A program made the translations under genes and the position numbers. From positions 34,293 to 86,996 of the forward strand of contig JAQVOJ010000002.1 in the NCBI GenBank assembly GCA_028702675.1: 52,704 nt of DNA, given 5' to 3'. This document shows positions 46,589-52,704 of this stretch, in pieces. Numbering within the stretch: the first letter of the stretch is position 1; every line of letters starts with the position of its first letter. The notes beneath the pieces were generated by a model. It saw only the letters and a list, made by a program, of their open reading frames with translations, was not told where the DNA came from and did not search any database. The DNA comes from Bacteroidales bacterium (lineage in GTDB: Bacteria > Bacteroidota > Bacteroidia > Bacteroidales > ML635J-15).

Positions 46589-48796
46589 ATGAAAAAATGT
46601 ATATTCTTCTTATTCTTATGTTATACCCTAATTGCTTATAATCAAGAGTGTAGCCCTTATGCAGGTGATGATGTTACTATTTGCGGAAGTTCCACGGTTC
46701 ATTTACATGCCGAAAATGTTGGCAATGGTTATTGGTCAGCTTATAATGATGATGTGCAAATTTATCCGGTATGGTTATTTAGTACAAGTTATTCTGATCC
46801 TAATGCTGTATGCTTTATTCCCCAATATGTGGGTAATTATTGTATTATTGATTTTGTGTGGACTGATGATTGTAATTCTTATAACCCTCCCATATCTGTT
46901 ACTGATACAGTTGTAGTAACTTTTGTACGTCAACCACTGGCAGTAATTAGTACTGAAACAAACGAGTCGGTTTGTGGTAATGAATTAGAGGTGTATGCAG
47001 ATACAACAACATCTGGCTGGGCAGAAGGACACTGGGAGTCAAACTATTCAGAAATAAATTTTGATGATATTTACTCTATTAATCCAACTATACTTGTAGA
47101 TAATCCCGAATTATTTGGTGATTCAGCAAGTATAAATGTTAGGTTTTATTGGATAATGGATTATATGACTTGCGTTGACATTGATAGCATTGATGTTCAT
47201 TTTTATCAGTTTCCAGATGCTATTGTGCAAAATGATACTAGTATATGTGGAAATGAGTTTGTATTGAACTCTATATTTAGTATTCCTGAAACATCAAATT
47301 ATTGTCCAAGCGGGCAATGGGTATTATACGATGGACCTATAGGGTGTAATGTAAATATTGTGGAGCTTAGCGATACAACTACCAAAGTAGTTGTTGATAA
47401 AACCGGTGAATATAGTTTTTTATGGACAGAATATAATTCTAATATGCCATATTGTGTTTCTAAAGATACTGTAAAGATTATTTTTTTAATAAACGAAATT
47501 AATGCAGGTAGTGATATTACTATCTCAGATTGTGATTCGGCACAATTATTCGTAGAAACACAAGATTCTGAATATACTTTCGAATGGAGGTGTAATAATG
47601 ATGAAGAGTTTTATTCAGATATTCAAAATCCAATTGTTTGTCCTGAGATTTCGAGTGTGTATTTTGTTACTGTAACTGATCTTTCAACAGGTTGCAAAAC
47701 TTCTGATTATGTTTTAGTGTTTGTGCAAGACCTTATGGTTAATATAGGGAATGATACTTCATTAACTTGTGGAGAAACAATCCAGTTTAATAATGTTTTT
47801 AATAACTTTACCGGAGATGCAGAGGTAACTTATAGCTGGTTACCTAGTATAGGTTTGAACAATCCTGATATTATAAATCCAATTTGTACAATTACGGATA
47901 CTATAACTTATATTCTTAAAATGGAGACAGATAACGGCTGTATAGCCTATGATTCTATTACTATCAACTTATCCCCTAAAGCTAAACCAGATATTTGCTT
48001 TGTAACTGTTAACGAGAATAATAAATGTGAGATTAATTGGGCCGCTTCTCAATCAATTGAAACTCAGGTGTTTTATGTTTATAATAAAGATGAGTCTATA
48101 TTTGAGTTTGAAAAAATTGATACTTTGCTTTTTCAAAATTCAATTGTATTTATTGATGAAAGTTCAAAACCATTTCTTTCTCAAGAAAAATATAAAATTT
48201 CTTATAAGGATATGTGTGGTCTTGAGTCTTATTTGAGTGAGGAAAAAAAATCAATATTTTTAGGTATAAATCAGATTTCAGATAATTCTGTAAGTTTAGA
48301 GTGGAGTTCAATCCCCGAATATGTAATATGTAAAATATATATCTATCGAGGTAATACTCCGGATGAGCTTATTATTATTGATTCTTTACCATGTAACGCA
48401 GTAGAATATACCGATAATAGTATTATTGTATTAGACGAATACCTTTATTATAAATTAGGACTTAAAGTTGAAACAAATTGTATGAATTCAAAAAGCCTTA
48501 AAAATATTTTTTCAAATATAGCTACTAACGATCCTAATTTTTATGAAGGAAGTTCTTCGGAAATATTAGGTTTAAATAAATTTAAAATATTTCCAAATCC
48601 CGGCAGTAAAATTTTGTATTTTAAAGCTGATTTTAAGATTGATAAAATTTCAGTTTTTGACTCACATAGCAAGAAGTTACACTCCATTGCTTTATCCGAT
48701 AATTATATTGATATTTCGGGTTTAACTCCTGGTACATATTATATTATTGCCGAAGGAGAAAATAATAGAATTACAAAGAAGCTCTCGATTCAATAG
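46589..48796 (+). CDS. T9SS-exported Ig/FnIII-like repeat protein
   Basis: The 735-residue product has a signal peptide (1-19). Ig/PKD-like domains follow, opening with phrases such as AGDDVTICGSS, IVQNDTSICGNE, AGSDITISDCDS and NIGNDTSLTCGE. A region of two FnIII-like domains lies at about 470-650 (EINWAASQSIE, VSLEWSSIPEY). A T9SS type A sorting domain closes the protein (FKIFPNPGSKIL, ISGLTPGTYYIIAEG). No enzyme domain is visible, so a structural or adhesive surface role is likely. The gene is divergent from the sigma-factor operon across a 202-bp gap. Confidence 0.85.
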   Translation: MKKCIFFLFLCYTLIAYNQECSPYAGDDVTICGSSTVHLHAENVGNGYWSAYNDDVQIYPVWLFSTSYSDPNAVCFIPQYVGNYCIIDFVWTDDCNSYNPPISVTDTVVVTFVRQPLAVISTETNESVCGNELEVYADTTTSGWAEGHWESNYSEINFDDIYSINPTILVDNPELFGDSASINVRFYWIMDYMTCVDIDSIDVHFYQFPDAIVQNDTSICGNEFVLNSIFSIPETSNYCPSGQWVLYDGPIGCNVNIVELSDTTTKVVVDKTGEYSFLWTEYNSNMPYCVSKDTVKIIFLINEINAGSDITISDCDSAQLFVETQDSEYTFEWRCNNDEEFYSDIQNPIVCPEISSVYFVTVTDLSTGCKTSDYVLVFVQDLMVNIGNDTSLTCGETIQFNNVFNNFTGDAEVTYSWLPSIGLNNPDIINPICTITDTITYILKMETDNGCIAYDSITINLSPKAKPDICFVTVNENNKCEINWAASQSIETQVFYVYNKDESIFEFEKIDTLLFQNSIVFIDESSKPFLSQEKYKISYKDMCGLESYLSEEKKSIFLGINQISDNSVSLEWSSIPEYVICKIYIYRGNTPDELIIIDSLPCNAVEYTDNSIIVLDEYLYYKLGLKVETNCMNSKSLKNIFSNIATNDPNFYEGSSSEILGLNKFKIFPNPGSKILYFKADFKIDKISVFDSHSKKLHSIALSDNYIDISGLTPGTYYIIAEGENNRITKKLSIQ

Positions 48797-48952
48797 AAAA
48801 ATATAAAGATATTGAGTATCATTTCGGAATATGTTGACGAGAATATTATTTTTGAACAAAATTTTGCAGATAAATTTGCTTCGTCAGAGGTAGTAAGTAC
48901 CGAGAGGTGTGTTGAAGTATTAATAATTTATTAAAAACTAAATGATAATAAT

Positions 48953-49312
48953 ATGAAATTTTGTTGGAGTACATTAAGGGTTAGGGATTTAGATGAATCG
49001 TTAAAGTTTTATTCAGAATTAATGGGTCTAAAAATTAATTCGAGATTTAAGGCAGGACCTGATACCGAAATTGCTTTTCTTGGCGATGGTAATACACAAA
49101 TTGAATTGATTTGCAATAAAAATGGAGGAGATATTGAGTATAACGAAGATATATCTTGGGGTTTTCAGGTAGATTCTCTTAATGAAATGATGAATATTCT
49201 AAAAGAAAAGGGAATAAATATTTCAGGTCCCATACAACCTGTCCCTAATATTAAATTTATATTTATTAAAGACCCTAACGGATTTAAGATACAGCTTATT
49301 GAGAATTTATAG
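48953..49312 (+). CDS. VOC-fold (glyoxalase-like) protein with lost metal ligands
   Basis: The 119-residue protein has the two beta-alpha-beta-beta-beta halves of the vicinal oxygen chelate fold, with the usual RVRDLDESLKFYSELMGLK and KDPNGFKIQLIE. In metal-dependent glyoxalase I the ligands are His, Glu, His, Glu. Here the two His positions appear to be Trp (KFCWSTLRV, ISWGFQV), the first Glu is kept (QIELI) and the last is Gln. It is therefore probably a binding protein or a metal-independent enzyme. Its stop lies 33 bp from the end of the convergent efp gene. Confidence 0.85.
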   Translation: MKFCWSTLRVRDLDESLKFYSELMGLKINSRFKAGPDTEIAFLGDGNTQIELICNKNGGDIEYNEDISWGFQVDSLNEMMNILKEKGINISGPIQPVPNIKFIFIKDPNGFKIQLIENL

Positions 49313-49351
49313 GTAATACTCTTAGTTAAGTAAATATAATACGTATTACCT
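49311..49351. terminator. Inverted repeat spanning both stops of convergent genes
   Basis: AGGTAATAC (49311-49319) and GTATTACCT (49343-49351) are exact complements around a 23-nt loop. They include the ends of the VOC gene and of efp. The loop is long and no clear T-tract follows, so this is a weak candidate for a bidirectional terminator. Confidence 0.35.
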
Positions 49352-49909
49352 TACTCTTTCAGAATAAGCACGTGAACGTGTGTCAACTTTAATTTTATCG
49401 CCTGTATTAATAAACAGAGGTACCATAATGGTTGCGTCTGTTTCAATGGTAGCAGGTTTAAGAGCCGAGTTTGCAGTATCACCCTTTAATCCGGGTTCGG
49501 TATAAGTTACTTCCATTTCTACAAATGGAGGCAACTCGCAAGTTAATGGAGTTTCATTATCAGCATGAAAAACTATTTCAACTTCTTGTCCTTCTTTCAA
49601 TAAATCGTAATTATCAATAAGATACTGATTAAGAGCAATTTGCTCGTAGGTTTCAAGATGCATAAAATGAAAACCTAAATCGTCTTTATAAAGAAATTGA
49701 TAAGGCCTTCTTTCTATACGTATTTCATTAATCTTTGCTCCACTCGGGAAAGTGTTTTCAATTACTTTTCCATTTTCAAGGTTCTTTAATTTTGTACGGA
49801 CAAATGCTGCTCCTTTTCCGGGTTTTACATGTTGAAAATAAACTACCTGAAATAACTTACCGTTTAATTCAATAGTTAATCCATTCTTAATATCTGATGT
49901 ATTTGCCAT
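49346..49909 (-). CDS. efp: Elongation factor P
   Basis: EF-P binds ribosomes stalled at proline runs and restores peptide-bond formation. The 187-residue protein has the three-barrel layout and the tip loop KPGKGAAF, with Lys at position 32 as the residue open to modification. The C-terminal signature LKPATIETDATIMVP(L)FI is intact. No modification enzyme gene is nearby. Confidence 0.97.
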   Translation of the reverse strand: MANTSDIKNGLTIELNGKLFQVVYFQHVKPGKGAAFVRTKLKNLENGKVIENTFPSGAKINEIRIERRPYQFLYKDDLGFHFMHLETYEQIALNQYLIDNYDLLKEGQEVEIVFHADNETPLTCELPPFVEMEVTYTEPGLKGDTANSALKPATIETDATIMVPLFINTGDKIKVDTRSRAYSERVR

Positions 49910-50176
49910 TTTAAATTAAATTTTTTGCAAAAATAATAAATCGTTCCAACTATACTAATTACCTTAATGAATTTATCTAATTTTGCATAAATCAGTACAA
50001 TATATTGAAAAATAATTACTTCATTTTACCCCAGTTTGTTCAAATAAATTATATAGCAGGATTTTTACCCAAAGATTTTTACTAAATTTGTGTATTGATT
50101 TATGAAAAAAACTTTATGTTTGTTTTGAACAACCTAGTTTGTTCTTTATCGTTATTGATACAGTAAAAGGAGCATT

Positions 50177-52615
50177 ATGAAATATATAACTTTTTTAATT
50201 GCCATTCTATTCTCAGCTTTAATAGTTGAAGCTGATATCGTCTATACTGACGTTAACCCCGATGCTTTTGTTAATCCACTTGATCCTGATTATTTAATTG
50301 ATATTGACAATGACGGTACGCCTGAATTTGTACTTCAAAACTTAGTAGATGGTGCTACTGTTTTTGATATTATTTTAAATTGTGAGAATAATAATGCAGA
50401 TATAGTTGCAACTGATTTAGGCGGTGGCGTTTTTGGTATTAACGTTGTTGGGAATGGTACAACAATAGGTCCGGCAAGCTCATTTTCAGGTCAGTCAACA
50501 CCTTCTGCTTCATTTATTCGTAACGAAACATATTTGTCGTGGCAAGGGCAGAGTTTTAAATTTGTAGGATTAAGGTTTAATATTGATGGAAATACGCACT
50601 ACGGTTGGATAAGATTAAGCGTTTCTGCTGCTGATATTGTTGTAGTTGTTGATTATGCTTATAACGATATCCCCGATACTCCAATTGCTGCCGGTGATGT
50701 TGGTGGGAGCGGTACCGGTGATTTAGTTGCCGATTTTATTGCCAGTACTTATGTTATTAATCAGGGTGATTGTATTGATTTTTACGATCTTTCTTCGGGC
50801 GATCCTACATACTGGGAGTGGACTTTTGCCGGAGCAGAAACGAGTTATTCTTACGATCAAAATCCAACAGAGATTTGCTACTTCGAACCAGGTATTTATG
50901 ATGTAACATTAAATGTTCAAAACTCAACAGATACTGATACATACACGTGGGTAGAATGCATAACTGTAAATGAAGCACCAGATGTTCCTATTGCAGATTT
51001 TGAAGCCGATGTTGTTATTGTTCCAGTAGGTGAAACAGTTAATTTTACTAACCTTTCGTTAAATGGACCTTTCGTATCGTTTGCATGGGCTTTCGAAGGT
51101 GGATTACCTGCAATGTCATACGATGAAACTCCACAACCAATAACTTACTTGCAACCGGGAGTTTATGATGTTGAATTACGTGTAGAAAATGAAGCAGGTG
51201 GTCAGGATGTAGAACTCAAGGAGGATTATATTAAAGTTGTACCACAATCTAACGATTTGCCAACAGCTTTTTTTATCGCTGACAGAACTGTTATAGGACC
51301 CAACGAATCGGTTAATTTTCAAAGCTTATGTCAAAATAATCCATATATTTGGCAATGGATATTCGAAGGTGCTGATCCTGAACATTCAAATATGGAAAAT
51401 CCAGGTAGTATAAGCTATCCGGCCGAGGGTACTTGGGATGTAACACTTATTGTTAGAAACAATGTTGGTACAGATACTATTGTAAGAGAAGATTATATTT
51501 ATGTTGGTACTGAACCACCTCCATGTGTTTCGGCACCCGTTCCTAATTTTAGAGCTAACACAAGATTAATATCTGCCGGTACAAAAGTTTATTTCGAGGA
51601 TTTATCTGAAGGTAATCCAATTAACTGGACTTGGACATTACCGGGAGGATATCCTAGTACATCATATTTGTCAAATATTACTAATGGGATAGAATATAAT
51701 GCACCAGGAATATTTTATGTGAGTTTAGCTGTAAATAATTCTTGTGGGACCAATATTATTACTAAAGACGATTATATTTACGTATTTAGCGGACCTGTTT
51801 CAAAATATTGTGATACAATTACAAATATACGCCCAAATGAAGTACCAACCCGTAAGTGGGTAAATCCATGGGGCTATGTAGCAGGACACAATTCGGAGCG
51901 AATACGTACTTATGCCGATAAATACACAGTTCACAGTTTTACCCAAATCGATGGTTTAATAGTGCCTGTTTATACTTCAGATTATGCTCGCGAAACATCT
52001 TATGTTACATTTTATATTTGGGAAGGTAGTACCCCATATCCTGATTCGGTTTTGGCAGAAAAGAGAGTATTGATTAAAAATATTCCTCCTAATTATCATT
52101 CTGTAATCACTTTCGATGAGCCTGCTCAGGTTGATGGACCATTTTATGCCGGTTTTAGAATTAACTATATAGACATTAATGAAGATTATATTAGCGATGA
52201 TCAGTTTGTTGTAAGTATAGCTCCTCCGCGTGGTGCTGCTAATTCGCAAAATACAATGTTTATAGAAGCTAATGGAACTTGGCAATCATGTGTGCAAAAA
52301 TTTGGATATGCAACCTCGCTCGGATTAAGACCAATAGCTTGTCTGGTTGATGTAGAATCAATAGTTGCAGATATGGGTATTAATGTATATCCTAATCCTG
52401 CTCAAAATAATGTTACCATAGATCTGAGTGATATAACACAAAGATATATAACACTAGATATTTATGATATGACAGGTAGGCTTATTTCACGCGATGAATA
52501 TGAAAATACGGGTAAGATAAATTTAAATGTTAGCGACTATAATGATGGTATTTATATCCTAAATTTTTATTTAAGTGGAGTTAAAGTATCTAAGCGTTTG
52601 ATGATTATGAAATAG
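50177..52615 (+). CDS. T9SS-exported PKD-repeat protein
   Basis: The 812-residue product has a signal peptide (1-19). An N-terminal beta domain (20-175) contains IDIDNDGTPEFVLQN and GLRFNIDGNTHYGWIRL, a pattern also seen in other secreted bacterial proteins. Four PKD-type domains follow (~184-540), each with the cores F-DLS or similar, W-W-F-G, and PG-YDV-L-V-N. A jelly-roll-like region (~545-720) comes next, and a T9SS type A sorting domain ends the protein (NVYPNPAQNNVTIDL, YNDGIYILNFY). It should be displayed on or released from the cell surface, probably as a binding protein or structural component. No catalytic domain was found. Elements TAAATTTG (50083-50090) and TATGTTTG (50115-50122) lie upstream as possible -7 boxes. 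Confidence 0.88.
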   Translation: MKYITFLIAILFSALIVEADIVYTDVNPDAFVNPLDPDYLIDIDNDGTPEFVLQNLVDGATVFDIILNCENNNADIVATDLGGGVFGINVVGNGTTIGPASSFSGQSTPSASFIRNETYLSWQGQSFKFVGLRFNIDGNTHYGWIRLSVSAADIVVVVDYAYNDIPDTPIAAGDVGGSGTGDLVADFIASTYVINQGDCIDFYDLSSGDPTYWEWTFAGAETSYSYDQNPTEICYFEPGIYDVTLNVQNSTDTDTYTWVECITVNEAPDVPIADFEADVVIVPVGETVNFTNLSLNGPFVSFAWAFEGGLPAMSYDETPQPITYLQPGVYDVELRVENEAGGQDVELKEDYIKVVPQSNDLPTAFFIADRTVIGPNESVNFQSLCQNNPYIWQWIFEGADPEHSNMENPGSISYPAEGTWDVTLIVRNNVGTDTIVREDYIYVGTEPPPCVSAPVPNFRANTRLISAGTKVYFEDLSEGNPINWTWTLPGGYPSTSYLSNITNGIEYNAPGIFYVSLAVNNSCGTNIITKDDYIYVFSGPVSKYCDTITNIRPNEVPTRKWVNPWGYVAGHNSERIRTYADKYTVHSFTQIDGLIVPVYTSDYARETSYVTFYIWEGSTPYPDSVLAEKRVLIKNIPPNYHSVITFDEPAQVDGPFYAGFRINYIDINEDYISDDQFVVSIAPPRGAANSQNTMFIEANGTWQSCVQKFGYATSLGLRPIACLVDVESIVADMGINVYPNPAQNNVTIDLSDITQRYITLDIYDMTGRLISRDEYENTGKINLNVSDYNDGIYILNFYLSGVKVSKRLMIMK

Positions 52616-52629
52616 TTGGATTAAATATC

Positions 52630-52704
52630 AAATATCAAATTACAAATATCAAATTACAAATATCAAATTACAAATATCAAATTACAAATATCAAATTACA
52701 AATA
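52630..52704. repeat. 14-bp tandem repeat that runs out of the window
   Basis: The unit AAATATCAAATTAC occurs five times without a mismatch (52630-52699), followed by AAATA at the edge. A half unit (AAATATC, 52623-52629) precedes it. It begins 14 bp after the stop of the PKD-repeat gene. Its full length is not visible. Confidence 0.9.

Noticed and set aside
52630-52704. CRISPR array
   Set aside because: Units are 14 bp, directly adjacent and without unique spacers, and no cas gene is in the window.

Overview
The window looks like chromosomal DNA of a Bacteroidota bacterium. It is AT-rich. Six large exported proteins carry C-terminal sorting domains of the type IX secretion system (T9SS), five of type A and one of type B. 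One promoter fits the Bacteroidota pattern TTTG-N20-TAnnTTTG, and the housekeeping proteins (leuS, efp, purD, yceD-rpmF-plsX-fabH) have the form usual in this phylum. No T9SS machinery, RNA gene, insertion sequence, prophage or CRISPR array was seen. The family or genus cannot be fixed from this sequence.

Layout. 1-62 holds the start of a lipoprotein gene that leaves the window. 211-3484 holds an exported beta-helix protein and a small secreted protein. 3570-7616 is leuS followed by an M23 peptidase. 7918-8727 is a lone short-chain dehydrogenase. 8734-24327 is a surface-protein locus: a 3797-residue adhesin built of 30 tandem ~76-residue units plus 8 SprB-type repeats, and upstream of it a 1376-residue FnIII/P-domain protein. 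24443-27871 is a polysaccharide operon with two Wzz-like chain-length regulators and an O-antigen ligase/polymerase. 28155-29930 holds a T9SS-exported nuclease-fold protein, a strong hairpin and a cupin.

29960-38578 is a long minus-strand block of core genes: AI-2E transporter, aspartate kinase, purD, a membrane protein, an orphan histidine kinase, then yceD-rpmF-plsX-fabH. 38899-41467 is a three-gene envelope-sensing operon (LiaF-like protein, LytS-type kinase, LytTR regulator) behind a clear promoter. 41517-46386 runs on the minus strand: two exported proteins of unknown role, prmC, a secreted superoxide-reductase-fold protein, and an ECF sigma factor with an anti-sigma factor that carries an adhesin-like outer domain. 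46589-52615 has two more T9SS cargo proteins around a VOC-fold protein and efp. The window ends inside a 14-bp tandem repeat.

The main theme is the cell surface: exported adhesins and enzymes, polysaccharide chain-length control, and two envelope signalling modules. The most unusual items are the two-unit periodicity in the linkers of the giant adhesin, the anti-sigma factor fused to a surface-protein-type domain, and the secreted superoxide-reductase-like protein with an altered metal site.
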